A stretch of 64,000 nt of DNA from Promethearchaeota archaeon (GCA_019058295.1 JAHPZI010000001.1:60686-124685), one strand, 5' to 3'; shown: positions 8,639 to 17,998, counted from the stretch's first letter. A program made the numbers and translations. Notes: generated by a model not told the origin, from the sequence alone.

Positions 8639-9799
8639 ATGTCTGAAAATATACCCAAAGAAATCATTGGAATCGCTAAAGCGTCAGAATGGATTCATAT
8701 AAAACAATTTATAAAAGCTCTCTTAGAATTGACGCTTGATACCAAAGAAGAATATTCCTTTCTTGCCCTCAATGCCTCAATTAATAATAAAAAGCATGAA
8801 GAATATGATGCTCAAATTAAAAATAAAGATCAAATTGAATTACTAACATCTATTACTGATTTTGAAAAAATTTCATTATATCAATATTCTGAGTATAAAA
8901 GAAATATCATTAACCTCTCCAAAGATAAGCAAGTAATAGTTCTTACTGCTCAATATATGGGACCTGAGATTGATCACACTAACTATTTCGATTTTACCAT
9001 CTATTTAGATAGTTTTGATCTTCCCTATTTCAGCGATAATAAAGGAAATATCTTTGATTGCCACGAGTTAATGGAAATCATTAGTAAATTCAAACCTGGT
9101 GCGAGAAAAAAAGTAATAAAACGAGAGAAGCCTAAAAAACCAGTAACCTCCAAATCTGAAATTGATACCTATGAGAGATTAACTGAGAAAAATGCTATAT
9201 GGAGCGATCATGAAACGAAATCTTTTCAAAAGTGGAAAATGAGAATCCAAAAAAGATTTAGGGAGGAAACAGGGGGAGTTCCTTATTTTAAAGGAAAAAT
9301 TACTCAAAAATATAAACTATACTTAAATAATCTCGTTAAAAAACCAAAAGGAAAAAAGCCAGTAAAAAAGAAATCCGTTACTAAAGAAAGAACGGTAAAA
9401 AAACCAGCTGTGATGAAAAAAGTAAAAAAACGAGAGAAGCCTAAAAAAACAGTAACCTTCAAACCTGAAATTGATACCTATGAGAGATTAACTGAGAAAA
9501 ATGCTATATGGAGCGATCATGAAACGAATGCTTTTCAAAAGTGGAAAATGAGAATCCAAAAAAGATTTAGGGAGGAAACTGGGGGGCTTACTTCTTATAA
9601 AGGAAAAATTACTCAAAAATATAAACTATACTTAAATAGTCTTGTTAAAAAACCTAAAGCTGAAAAATCAACAATAAAAAAGCCTGCTAAAAAGAAACCA
9701 GTAGCAAAAAAGAAACCTGTTGCTAAAAAAATAACGGTAAAAAAGCCTGCTAAAAAGAAACCCGTTGCTAAAAAGAAACCAGTAGCTAAAAAGAAATGA
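8639..9799 (+). CDS. Lys-rich protein with duplicated domain and histone-H1-like tail
   Basis: Residues 1-155 form an unrecognised acidic alpha/beta domain. Two near-identical copies of about 80 residues follow (each with EIDTYERLTEKNAIWSDHET, FQKWKMRIQKRF, GKITQKYKLYLN), separated and followed by Lys/Pro/Ala-rich linkers. The C-terminus is a long run of KKPVAKKK-type repeats like the tails of histone H1 or bacterial HU/AlgP proteins. Such tails bind nucleic acid nonspecifically, so a nucleoid or RNA-binding role is plausible but inferred. An upstream TATA-like ATATATAATTAG lies near 8543. There are no cysteines in the repeat, and the basic, aromatic repeat could itself contact DNA. No function assigned. 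Confidence 0.75.
   Translation: MSENIPKEIIGIAKASEWIHIKQFIKALLELTLDTKEEYSFLALNASINNKKHEEYDAQIKNKDQIELLTSITDFEKISLYQYSEYKRNIINLSKDKQVIVLTAQYMGPEIDHTNYFDFTIYLDSFDLPYFSDNKGNIFDCHELMEIISKFKPGARKKVIKREKPKKPVTSKSEIDTYERLTEKNAIWSDHETKSFQKWKMRIQKRFREETGGVPYFKGKITQKYKLYLNNLVKKPKGKKPVKKKSVTKERTVKKPAVMKKVKKREKPKKTVTFKPEIDTYERLTEKNAIWSDHETNAFQKWKMRIQKRFREETGGLTSYKGKITQKYKLYLNSLVKKPKAEKSTIKKPAKKKPVAKKKPVAKKITVKKPAKKKPVAKKKPVAKKK
9110..9659 (+). repeat. direct duplication, two copies about 240 bp, 309 bp apart
   Basis: The segments about 9110-9350 and 9419-9659 are almost identical at the DNA level (offset exactly 309 bases, 103 codons). The low synonymous divergence indicates a recent in-frame duplication or ongoing gene conversion within the Lys-rich gene. 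Confidence 0.88.
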
Positions 9800-9812
9800 G
9801 TTAAATTAGAAA

Positions 9813-11714
9813 TTATAGATATTTTTCTAACCCAAGTTCTTTTACTTTATCTTGAGTAGGTAGACCATTCTCTTTATCCCAACCTCGTTCGTCATAATAA
9901 TCGTCGAGTAGTTGGTTTGCGATGTCATGAGTAATCTTAGTTTCACCAAAAAAATCTATAAACTCTAGCTCATTAACCCCAAATTTTAATGGTTTGAACC
10001 ATCCTTTAGGAAACTTGTCGTCTTTTCGTGAAAATCCTTCCTTCATATTCATTATTTTCATTAAATTCCACGTACGTTCAGCAGCCATTCTCAAATCCTC
10101 CGAACTCCTCTCGAACCCCGTTACAGCGTTATAGAATTCTGATGCAGATTCCAGCCCCCAAAAGCGATTCATTTGAGCTCTCGCACACAGCCCTAAAGAT
10201 GTTAACACAGTATACCAATCTTCAGAATAGCGCGTTAATCTGCCCACATTTACAATCATTTCAGGAAAAGGCGGAGAAAAAAGCCTTTTTATAGCAGATT
10301 CAGGGATGCCCATTCGCTTGAAATGAGCTATAAATTTATCCTTGGAAGAACCAGCACCAACATAAGTGGGAGACCCTCCAGAAGCTACATGAGCACCTTT
10401 AGGGTTTACAACCTGTTCAAATTCCATTGTGCCAAGATGTAAAAATCGAGGCTCGAAAATTACATCTAGACCTTTAACAACCAGCATTTCCTCACCAATA
10501 TCATCGTAAGTTTCAGCTAATTTATTCCATCCATCCGCCAAGATGTCTCCAAATCCTTTTCTATGTGTAATCATTTCAATTAATTGAATAAATGTATTGT
10601 AATCCGCACTCCACTCTATTTTCGTGTTTTCCTTAGTAAAAATTCCTTCCTTATACAATTTATTACAAAATTCTAAAAGTGAAACCATGGTTAACGAATC
10701 CAAACCATATCTATTTATCAAATCAAACGTTTTAATTGCTTCAGTATAAGATTTTAATCCTTCGAACATAAACATCAAAAATGGATTAATAACCGAAGAA
10801 GTATAATTAATTAGCCCTGCAAAGTCGCCCTCTTTAAGTTCAAGAATATCTTTATCACCCATTGGACATGAAGGACATGCGATACGTCGCTTTTTTAATT
10901 TTTTAAGATAGAATCTATCTGTACATTGTCGAGCCTTTTTGTTTTGCCCAGACGCTTTTAACATCATTCCGACAGGCAGACTTCTTAACATTCCTAGCTC
11001 GTGCCAAGATTCTCGATGAGGATAGGTTCGGATGCGCTCAAAAAGATTTTTATATAGTTTGTTGAATTCTTTGGGTTGTGCGATAGAAATGCCTTTAGAT
11101 CCTTTTGCTACGATTGCTTTTAGGTTTTTGGATCCCATAATCGCAGCCAACCCTCCACGACCGAAAGTAGAAGTTCTATCGATTAAAGTCAATGAGGAAA
11201 AAACTAAATTTTCGCCCGCTTGACCGATTGCGATAGTGCCGCAGGATTCATATTTTTTTATAAGAGCATCGTGCGTTTCTACGATATCATTACCCCACAA
11301 TTGTCTGGCATCGCAAATTTCGACATGGTCGTCCCAAATTAGTAAATATACAGGTTTATCCGACTTTCCAGAGATTATAACATGGTCAAATCCAGCGTGT
11401 TTCAATTGAAAACCAAAGCTCATACTTCCGCAGGAATTAGCAATTGCGCCGGTTGCGGGAAATCTCGAGATAGCAACAGTCCGCGAGGCACCTGGCGTAG
11501 CAGTCCCGACTAAAGGTCCAGTGCCAATAATAATTAGGTTTTCAGCAGATAAAGGGTCGATATTAGGCTTAAACCGTTCAGCAAAAAGTTTGCAATTTAT
11601 TCCTATTCCACCTATAAATTGTTTTAGGTCCTCTAGATTTTCTTTAGTAAGCGAAATTTTGTTGTCCGTTAAATTTACATTAAGAATATTGCCTGTGTAG
11701 CCGTGCCATTCCAT
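9813..11714 (-). CDS. aldehyde:ferredoxin oxidoreductase, tungstopterin family
   Basis: A 633-residue member of the AOR family, which oxidises aldehydes to acids and reduces ferredoxin using tungstopterin and one [4Fe-4S] cluster. The N-terminal pterin-binding domain is clear (GGIGINCKLFAERF, GTGPLVGTATPGASR, GRGGLAAIMGSKNLKA). Cluster ligands appear as CPSC and a late C in SLGLCARAQ, but the usual third Cys of CxxCxxxC is Asp (CPSCPMGD). The ATG at 11714 is chosen: it overlaps the stop of the upstream ferredoxin gene (TAATG) and has AGGAGGTGG nine bases upstream, whereas an in-frame start at 11768 would run deep into that gene. The substrate aldehyde is unknown. Confidence 0.93.
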   Translation of the reverse strand: MEWHGYTGNILNVNLTDNKISLTKENLEDLKQFIGGIGINCKLFAERFKPNIDPLSAENLIIIGTGPLVGTATPGASRTVAISRFPATGAIANSCGSMSFGFQLKHAGFDHVIISGKSDKPVYLLIWDDHVEICDARQLWGNDIVETHDALIKKYESCGTIAIGQAGENLVFSSLTLIDRTSTFGRGGLAAIMGSKNLKAIVAKGSKGISIAQPKEFNKLYKNLFERIRTYPHRESWHELGMLRSLPVGMMLKASGQNKKARQCTDRFYLKKLKKRRIACPSCPMGDKDILELKEGDFAGLINYTSSVINPFLMFMFEGLKSYTEAIKTFDLINRYGLDSLTMVSLLEFCNKLYKEGIFTKENTKIEWSADYNTFIQLIEMITHRKGFGDILADGWNKLAETYDDIGEEMLVVKGLDVIFEPRFLHLGTMEFEQVVNPKGAHVASGGSPTYVGAGSSKDKFIAHFKRMGIPESAIKRLFSPPFPEMIVNVGRLTRYSEDWYTVLTSLGLCARAQMNRFWGLESASEFYNAVTGFERSSEDLRMAAERTWNLMKIMNMKEGFSRKDDKFPKGWFKPLKFGVNELEFIDFFGETKITHDIANQLLDDYYDERGWDKENGLPTQDKVKELGLEKYL

Positions 11715-11959
11715 TATTGCTCCACCTCCTTTAGTTCTAACGCTCCATAAAGGCAGTGTTGAGCACATTGATTACAGTGAGTGCACCCCTCTAAAAATAA
11801 AATTTTTGGCGTTAAGCTATATTGATTCGAAATCTGAATAAACGCTTCTGAGGGAGAAAATATTTGTTTATGAACATAGGAACAATTTAGTTGGCAAATA
11901 AGGCATCCAGTACATTTTTCCTCATGGACGATGATTTCATAGAGAATTTTATTAACCAT
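11714..11959 (-). CDS. 2[4Fe-4S] ferredoxin subunit of AOR
   Basis: An 81-residue ferredoxin with two cluster-binding motifs, CTGCLICQLNC (residues 16-26) and CTHCNQCAQHC, with a spacer longer than in classic clostridial ferredoxins, as in the small electron-transfer subunits paired with AOR-family enzymes. It overlaps the AOR start by one base (TAATG), so the pair is translationally coupled and almost certainly forms a complex in the cytoplasm. The ATG follows a weak GGTATT ribosome-binding site. Confidence 0.9.
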   Translation of the reverse strand: MVNKILYEIIVHEEKCTGCLICQLNCSYVHKQIFSPSEAFIQISNQYSLTPKILFLEGCTHCNQCAQHCLYGALELKEVEQ

Positions 11960-12054
11960 AATAATACCTTATTATTTCAATTAAAATATAAAACCATCGA
12001 TACTTATATAATAAAATATTTTAATGCGCTTTTGCATAAAATCGAGATTGAATT

Positions 12055-12816
12055 TCAACTTGTTGGTGTTGGTTTTTCTTTTATCTCTAGTTTTAGCATT
12101 TTTTGTACCCAATCGGGCATTACAAATCCCATGTAGAAAAAGAGAGCTGTCAATAATAAAATTATTCTAATTAGCACTAAAAATATTGGATCAGGTGTAA
12201 ATAAAGCATCTATAGGAGCCCCAATCATAAAACATATTAATGATATTAATATAAATCTACCTCTCCATTGAATCTTTGGATCATCCTTTGTTCTTATTGA
12301 CGCGATAGCAAAATGTAAAAATGTAGGAGCGCCAATAAGCAGAAGAACTGCTATAAAAATTAGGACAAAACCTCTATATTCAATATCTAACTCTGTTTTT
12401 TTAATTCCAATCATATAATCTATTGGTGCACCTGGGGCAAAAAACAAAAAATAAAACACATATACATAAAAGATTATTGAAGCTATCCCAGTAATGATTA
12501 AAACATATTTTTTCCAATTTGGATATAATAAAGAAGTGTAAATATAGAACCACATTAAAAATGCAATAGGGATGCCCATTGTGCCTAATAATATATAAAT
12601 TTCATAAGCAATTATTTTTCCAGTGATGAGCCAATATAAATATCCAAATCCGCTTGGCATCCAAGGTGTATTTATAAATAACATAAATAAACAGAATGCA
12701 TAAAGTAGCTTATTTTTTCGCCTTATCGCAATACTTAAAACGAAAATAGCTAAAATGAGTGTAAAGCATATTGAAATTAAAATAAGTAACCCAGCAAGTT
12801 GAGTTGATTGGTCCAT
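12055..12816 (-). CDS. seven-helix membrane protein, unknown function
   Basis: An integral membrane protein of about 253 residues with seven hydrophobic helices and a short basic cytoplasmic tail (MLKLEIKEKPTPTS). Loops carry RRKNK and RTKDDPKIQWRGR on the inside. It resembles, in length and helix layout, the gene at 63266-63994, including a hydrophobic helix followed by a loop with D/P (FTPDPIF versus ITPHEDL) near the end. Similar 7TM modules occur as sensor domains of archaeal signalling proteins, but none of the enzymatic parts are attached here. GTG at 12822 is possible; ATG at 12816 is preferred. Confidence 0.65.
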   Translation of the reverse strand: MDQSTQLAGLLILISICFTLILAIFVLSIAIRRKNKLLYAFCLFMLFINTPWMPSGFGYLYWLITGKIIAYEIYILLGTMGIPIAFLMWFYIYTSLLYPNWKKYVLIITGIASIIFYVYVFYFLFFAPGAPIDYMIGIKKTELDIEYRGFVLIFIAVLLLIGAPTFLHFAIASIRTKDDPKIQWRGRFILISLICFMIGAPIDALFTPDPIFLVLIRIILLLTALFFYMGFVMPDWVQKMLKLEIKEKPTPTS

Positions 12817-12933
12817 TTTCACAACAACATTGAAATATAACTAAGTTCGCAAGGATTAATTATTATTTATGTTACTTTTTAATATAAATTATACTATTTT
12901 GTGATAAGTATTTAATATGGCGAAAAACGAAAT

Positions 12934-14604
12934 TTATCGCCATTCAGCTCCACACATGCCACATTTATATTTCTTACCGTATAATCCTGCCACAGCTGAA
13001 ATAATTTTGGTCTTGTCAGGCATTTCTCGAATGAGCAGTTTATTAGTATTTCCGCATTTCGGACATAATCTTCTCCCAGTAGACGATTCAAGAATTACTT
13101 CTTCTTGTTCTTGAGTTGAGGTAGGTTCACTCGTTTCTGATAATTTTTCTGATTCCACAAGTTCCACAGGTTCCAAAAGTTCGCTTGGTTCGCTTATTTC
13201 ACTTGGTTCGCTTATTTCACTTGGTTCGCTTATTTCACTTGGTTCACTTGGTTCAAATTTGGGCGGAGGTGAGATTTCGGGCTCACTTGTTGGCTCTTCA
13301 ATCCATTCGCTTATTTCAGTTTCTTCGCTTTTTTCAGGCTCTTCGCTTAGTTCACTTGCTTCATCATAGGAAAGAGGTAAGGTTTCGGGCTCAATCGCTT
13401 GCTCTTCAATCCATTCGCTTATTTCAGTTTCTTCGCTTTTTTCACTTACTTCTTGCTGTGGAATTTGGCCAGATTCTTCAATTGAATCTATAACTTGATC
13501 TCGTGCTTTTATTCTCTCTTGTACAATTCCTTTAGGAATTGAGATAACATTTTGATCCTCCATTACATTAGTTTCGGGAGCCACATGTTTCGATTCTACA
13601 TCAACATGTAATAAAAGTGCTGCTTTTAACATCTTATTTTTTTCATCTAGATTTTTGTTTTCATTCTCTAATTCAGCAACTTTTTTTTCCAATTCAATAA
13701 TATTATTTTCATAATTAGTAATAGTTGATTGGTCAATTGCAGGAGTTTGTTCGATTTCACGTAAAGCTTTGTTTTTCTCTTCTAAATCGGAAATTGTTTC
13801 AAGTAATCCATCAATTTTATCCTGCAGGTCAGCAACGATTGCCTCTCGTTCAGATTTCATTTTTTCTATATTTTTGCTATGTGTTTCATTGACTTCTTCT
13901 AAGGAGGAAATTTGATCCACATATTCAATAATTTTAAGATTCATATTATCAATAACTTCTTGGTTGATTTCTACACTATCGATAACTTCTTGAAGTTTTT
14001 CTTTTTCCTCTTCTAAATCAGCAATTTTTTTATTTAAGCCAGCAATTTCATTTTCAAAATTTGATTTTTCTTCCTTTAGGGCGTCCACTGAATCCAAGTC
14101 ATTTTCTACTACTGAAGTATCTTTTGCCGTATCCATATTTTGTAGAAGTATTTCATTTTTCTCCTCCAAATCAGCAATTTTTTTATTTAAGCCAGCAATT
14201 TCATTTTCAAAATTTGATTTTTCTTCCTTTAGGGCGTCGATTAAATTCAGGGCATTCTCAAAATTTGAATTTTCTTTTAACTCATCAATGATTTTTCTAG
14301 ATTTTTCAAGTTCCGATTTTAATTCATCAATTTTAGATTCCAACGCTTTAATATTACTCTCTTTTTTGCCTATTTCATCTCTTTGCGACGTAACCATATC
14401 CTTTAAGATTTTGACGTCTTCCGCATCAACGCTCATACTTTTAGAACTAATATCGTTTTCTATAATTAATGATTTCTGCTCCGGTATTTGCCCCCCCAAA
14501 CTTATAATCTCGTCTTGTAATTGTTTAATAGTGTTTTCTAATTCTAAACGATGTTTCAGTTCTCGTTCTGCTGATTCAATAAAATCTTTTACCTCTTTAC
14601 TCAT
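12934..14604 (-). CDS. long coiled-coil protein with C-terminal zinc ribbon
   Basis: A 556-residue cytoplasmic protein. Residues 1-350 are predicted coiled coil with heptad Leu/Ile and charged residues. A 51-residue block containing ALKEEKSNFENEIAGLNKKIADLEE is repeated twice. Residues about 360-510 are disordered and Glu/Pro/Ser-rich (repeated SEETEISEWIEE and EISEPS units). The end is a zinc ribbon, LCPKCGNTNK...YKCGMCGAEWR (two CxxC pairs). The architecture, a spacer rod with a terminal zinc ribbon, recurs in Asgard archaea and suggests a scaffold or tether. No enzymatic motif is present. The ATG start follows AT-rich leader sequence without a clear ribosome-binding site. Confidence 0.8.
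   Translation of the reverse strand: MSKEVKDFIESAERELKHRLELENTIKQLQDEIISLGGQIPEQKSLIIENDISSKSMSVDAEDVKILKDMVTSQRDEIGKKESNIKALESKIDELKSELEKSRKIIDELKENSNFENALNLIDALKEEKSNFENEIAGLNKKIADLEEKNEILLQNMDTAKDTSVVENDLDSVDALKEEKSNFENEIAGLNKKIADLEEEKEKLQEVIDSVEINQEVIDNMNLKIIEYVDQISSLEEVNETHSKNIEKMKSEREAIVADLQDKIDGLLETISDLEEKNKALREIEQTPAIDQSTITNYENNIIELEKKVAELENENKNLDEKNKMLKAALLLHVDVESKHVAPETNVMEDQNVISIPKGIVQERIKARDQVIDSIEESGQIPQQEVSEKSEETEISEWIEEQAIEPETLPLSYDEASELSEEPEKSEETEISEWIEEPTSEPEISPPPKFEPSEPSEISEPSEISEPSEISEPSELLEPVELVESEKLSETSEPTSTQEQEEVILESSTGRRLCPKCGNTNKLLIREMPDKTKIISAVAGLYGKKYKCGMCGAEWR
13187..13240 (-). repeat. 18-bp tandem repeat, three copies
   Basis: Three perfect head-to-tail copies of an 18-base unit (plus-strand GGTTCGCTTATTTCACTT) encode the hexapeptide SEISEP in the disordered part of the coiled-coil protein. 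It is likely to vary in copy number between strains. Confidence 0.85.
14015..14238 (-). repeat. 71-bp direct repeat in coiled-coil region
   Basis: Positions 14015-14085 and 14168-14238 appear identical over 71 bases, with an offset of 153 bases (51 codons). The repeat encodes the duplicated ALKEEKSNFENEIAG block; the exact identity argues for recent duplication. Confidence 0.85.
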
Positions 14605-14751
14605 TTTATAAAACTCTTGATTTTTTTTACAAAAAAAAGATTAATTTAATAAAAAATAAGAAAATCATTATTAAAAAATTTAAGGAAATAGTAATGATAA
14701 ATTATGAATTTAGATATTTTAAAGAATAAACGTAGGATTTTAAAAACTATG

Positions 14752-15927
14752 TTATTTTTTTAGCATTTCTTTCTCTTTTCTGAATTTTCTTTTCTCTATT
14801 CTTTTTTTGACAACGCAAAATACTTCGCCTCTCATCATTGTGGTAAAACAAGAATTACAGCTTTTACAAAGTGCGGGAGATAAATCACCACTCTTCCAAC
14901 GATTTGGTAGGTCTGGTTCATAAAGCAATGCTCTACACATAGATATAAAATCAGCGTGATTCTCTTTTAGAATTTTTTCTGCAGATATGGGATTTTTAAT
15001 ACCGCCTACAAGAATTAATTGACAATTATTCATGATTGGTTTTAATTTTTTAGCAGTAGATAAAAAATAATTCTCATCCTCCGGAGTTTTAATCACATTG
15101 CTGGGGTACGCCTTTTTTAATTCTCTCATTGATTCTAGCATTGACTCTCCACCACCTCCGCTAGTTTCAATTGCGTCATATCCCACATCTACAAGAATTT
15201 TCGTAATTTCTTTTGCTTCATTTACGGTGAGACCCCCTGAAATAAAATCTTGTGTTTGTAATTTAATAATTATCGGAAAATTTTTCCCAATCTCATCCCT
15301 AAGTTGATTGTAAATATCGACTAAAATTTTAGTCCGTTTTTGAGTATCACCTCCATACTCATCATTACGCTTATTTGCGAAGGTAGAAATAAAATCGCTA
15401 AGTAAATAACCATGAGCAGCATGCACTTGTACCATATCATAACCGATCTCATAGGCTCTACGACCTGCATCTACAAATCTTTCAATAATAGCTCTAATTT
15501 CTTCTACAGTTAATTCTCGAGGTATTAACTTTGTATATTTATTAGGAATTGGGGAAGGTCCAACAGGGGGATATCTTGGATCAATCAATTGACGACCAAT
15601 ATGAACAAATTGTGGAGCAATTCTAACCTCAGAATAATCGTGAACCGCTTTAACTAATTTTTTTTGTCCTGGTATAAAAGAATCGTCGTATAAATTGGTT
15701 TGGTCTGGGGATCCAGAACTTTTAGGATCAACAGCAATAGCCCCTGTGATTATTAATCCTGTTCCCCCTTGGGCTAAATCTGTGTATAATTTTATAAGTC
15801 GGTCAGTTACATACCCATCTTTGGTTGCCCTTCTTTCATAGGTCCCAGATCGGACAATTCTATTTTTAATTTGGACGTTTCTAATTTTTCCAGAACTAAA
15901 AAGGTATTTTAATTCTATTTTAATCAC
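14752..15927 (-). CDS. NADH:flavin oxidoreductase, Old Yellow Enzyme family
   Basis: A 391-residue flavoprotein with the FMN TIM barrel of the OYE/2,4-dienoyl-CoA reductase group: KNRIVRSGTYE at the start, QVHAAHGYLLSDFIS (the HAAHGYL substrate/FMN motif near residue 165), NKRNDEYGG and a C-terminal phosphate-binding VGGIKNP...SMCRALLYEPDLPNRW. A Cys cluster, CKSCNSC plus a Cys eleven residues later, resembles the [4Fe-4S] site of the iron-sulfur OYE class, but the C-terminal NAD(P)/FAD domain of those larger enzymes is absent. It probably reduces activated C=C bonds using ferredoxin or NAD(P)H. The start is GTG at 15927, after GGGTGAT; ATA nine bases downstream is an alternative. It lies in a run with an SDR gene. 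Confidence 0.9.
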   Translation of the reverse strand: MIKIELKYLFSSGKIRNVQIKNRIVRSGTYERRATKDGYVTDRLIKLYTDLAQGGTGLIITGAIAVDPKSSGSPDQTNLYDDSFIPGQKKLVKAVHDYSEVRIAPQFVHIGRQLIDPRYPPVGPSPIPNKYTKLIPRELTVEEIRAIIERFVDAGRRAYEIGYDMVQVHAAHGYLLSDFISTFANKRNDEYGGDTQKRTKILVDIYNQLRDEIGKNFPIIIKLQTQDFISGGLTVNEAKEITKILVDVGYDAIETSGGGGESMLESMRELKKAYPSNVIKTPEDENYFLSTAKKLKPIMNNCQLILVGGIKNPISAEKILKENHADFISMCRALLYEPDLPNRWKSGDLSPALCKSCNSCFTTMMRGEVFCVVKKRIEKRKFRKEKEMLKK

Positions 15928-15991
15928 CCATAGTTAGAAAAAGTTCTATAAATAATTCAAATTTATTCTAAAAAAGTATTAAATGATTTAT

Positions 15992-16876
15992 TTATTTCAT
16001 TTTAGCGATTTCTTCGTTTATTTGTCGCATACGCTCCTCTATACTTTCAATACCCAATTTTTGCGCAAATTCTTCAAGTTTTTCTGTATCTTGGTCTAAA
16101 ATTCTTCTCCATATTAACCCGCCATCAACGACGAGAGCATGCCCAGAAACAAAATTAGAATCCTCACTAGCTAACCAGAGAGCAGCTTTGGCGATGTCTT
16201 CCGGGAGACCAGCTCGTTTAATTGGTTGTATCTCATTTAAAAGGATTTTTGCCAATACTGCTAACCGTTCTGCCTTATCTTGTGGCAATCCGATTCCTTT
16301 TCCAAAGATTGGTGTTGCAATTCCTCCAGGACAAATAGAATTCACACGAATATTATGTTCACCTACTTCCTCAGCAACTGTACGAGTTAGATGGATGATT
16401 GCTGCCTTGGCAGCGCTGTAAACATGAGGTGCCATGCCAGTTCTGAGTCCTGCCACACTGGCAGTGCTAATTATACAACCCGATCCTTGTTTTTTCATCA
16501 CTGGAATTGCATTTTTCATTCCGAGAAATACGCTGCGGAACATTACTTCCATAGTCACATCGAATGCATCTGTAGGTATATCTTCAATCGGCCCTCCAGC
16601 ACCTCCAAAACCTGCGTTATTAAACATAACATCAAGGCGTCCGAATTTTTCCACAGCAAAATCGATGGCAGCCTTGATTTCAGATTCATTACGTACATTC
16701 GTATGAAGATATATCGCATTTGATCCGAGCTCTTCGGCAAGGGCTTTACCTCTCTCATCTTGTATATCGCCAAATATAACACGAGCTCCCTCTTCAATAA
16801 ATAGACGAACAGAGGCCTTACCTATACCACTTGCTCCACCTGTTATTATAACTACCTTATCATCAAGTCTACCCAT
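15992..16876 (-). CDS. short-chain dehydrogenase/reductase (classical SDR)
   Basis: NAD(P)-dependent Rossmann-fold oxidoreductase. It has TGGASGIG (cofactor loop, residues 12-19), an Asp after beta-2 (FGDIQDE) favouring NAD, NNAG (near 88), catalytic Ser in ISTASVAG, YSAAK (YxxxK near 160) and PGGIATPIF. A C-terminal extension of about 40 residues follows the usual VVDGGL ending. Closest in style to 3-oxoacyl-ACP/cyclohexanol dehydrogenase-type SDRs; substrate unknown. It sits directly upstream of the OYE gene on the same strand (64-base gap), so the two may act on one substrate. Confidence 0.9.
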   Translation of the reverse strand: MGRLDDKVVIITGGASGIGKASVRLFIEEGARVIFGDIQDERGKALAEELGSNAIYLHTNVRNESEIKAAIDFAVEKFGRLDVMFNNAGFGGAGGPIEDIPTDAFDVTMEVMFRSVFLGMKNAIPVMKKQGSGCIISTASVAGLRTGMAPHVYSAAKAAIIHLTRTVAEEVGEHNIRVNSICPGGIATPIFGKGIGLPQDKAERLAVLAKILLNEIQPIKRAGLPEDIAKAALWLASEDSNFVSGHALVVDGGLIWRRILDQDTEKLEEFAQKLGIESIEERMRQINEEIAKMK

Positions 16877-17056
16877 TTTAACACATCATTTTTTCTAATA
16901 AAATTTATTTAAATTTGATTTTCTAAATATTCCTTAAATTAAAATTGTAATGTATGATGGATTTTGGATATCTTATTTTTTATATTTAATTATTTAATTA
17001 TTTATATTTCTTCTCCTTATTATTTATATTAATTATTGATTTTACGACTGATTATT

Positions 17057-17998
17057 ATGAAGAAATTAAAGGGTAAGAATTGTCTTATTACGGGTGCTGC
17101 CTCTGGAATAGGGCGTCAATTAGCACTCCAATTGGCAAAAGAGGGAATGAATCTTTTTCTTTCTGATATTGTTATGGATAAGTTAGAAGAAGTCAAGGAA
17201 GAAATTGAAAAAATGGGAAATAAGGTATTTATTTGTAAATGTGATGTTTCTAAGTTCGATGAGATGCAACACTTAGCTGATGTATTTTTCAAGAAATATG
17301 AAGACTTAGACTTATTAATTAATAATGTTGGCATTGCAGGTGGTGGATTTATTGAAGCAATTGAATTAAGCGAATGGAAAAGGGTTTTTGAGGTGAATTT
17401 TTGGTCTATTGTTTATGCAATTAAGATCTTTTTACCAAAAATGCTTGAAAGAGGTTCAGGTCATTTTGTGAGTACAGGTTCTGGTGCTGGGATTGTGGGA
17501 TTACCAGCACATCCTCATTACGTAGCATCGAAATTTGCCGTTGTTGGGCTTACTGAAGCTTTATATAGCGAATTGTATAATTCTGGGATCAATTTTTCTG
17601 TAATCTGTCCAATTCGTGTGAATACAAACATAGGTATGACAAGTCCAATAACTATAGATCCTAGTTTATTAACAGAAACAGATCCAGAAGAAATTAAAAA
17701 GAAATTTCAGACTTTTAGGGAGATCTGGTGGGAGGATTATTTTTCTATGGCGATAGAACCAGAGTATGCGGCTAAAAAGTATATAAAAGGGATAAAAAAA
17801 AACAAGTTATATATTTTTGATAAACGACGTGTTAGATTGGCTATGTTTATTAAAGCTGTGGGTCTTAAACATGTGTATAAAGCTGTTTTAAGAAAACTAA
17901 GTGAAGAGGATATTTCTGCCATTGAAAAGGGACTCGTTGAATCTGGATTATCTACAAGAGACCATCTATTAAAAGAATTAGGCAATAGGATTATGTAA
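17057..17998 (+). CDS. short-chain dehydrogenase/reductase
   Basis: A second, divergently transcribed SDR of about 313 residues. Motifs: TGAASGIGRQLA, NNVGIAGGG (NNxG), catalytic Ser in VSTGSGAGIVG, YVASK (YxxxK) and CPIRVNTNIG. The C-terminal region (IKGIKKNKLYIFDKRR) suits SDRs acting on lipid-like substrates. A TTG start seven codons earlier is possible, but the ATG at 17057 precedes the conserved beta-1 strand. No ribosome-binding site is seen, so the mRNA is probably leaderless. Confidence 0.9.
   Translation: MKKLKGKNCLITGAASGIGRQLALQLAKEGMNLFLSDIVMDKLEEVKEEIEKMGNKVFICKCDVSKFDEMQHLADVFFKKYEDLDLLINNVGIAGGGFIEAIELSEWKRVFEVNFWSIVYAIKIFLPKMLERGSGHFVSTGSGAGIVGLPAHPHYVASKFAVVGLTEALYSELYNSGINFSVICPIRVNTNIGMTSPITIDPSLLTETDPEEIKKKFQTFREIWWEDYFSMAIEPEYAAKKYIKGIKKNKLYIFDKRRVRLAMFIKAVGLKHVYKAVLRKLSEEDISAIEKGLVESGLSTRDHLLKELGNRIM

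Noticed and set aside
11715..11768. Earlier in-frame start for the AOR gene (18 extra residues)
   Set aside because: It would run deep into the ferredoxin gene and lacks a ribosome-binding site, whereas the ATG at 11714 has AGGAGG and a coupled TAATG overlap.
13185..14611. Plus-strand frames inside the coiled-coil gene
   Set aside because: They mirror the repeats of the minus-strand gene, have low-complexity composition and lack motifs.
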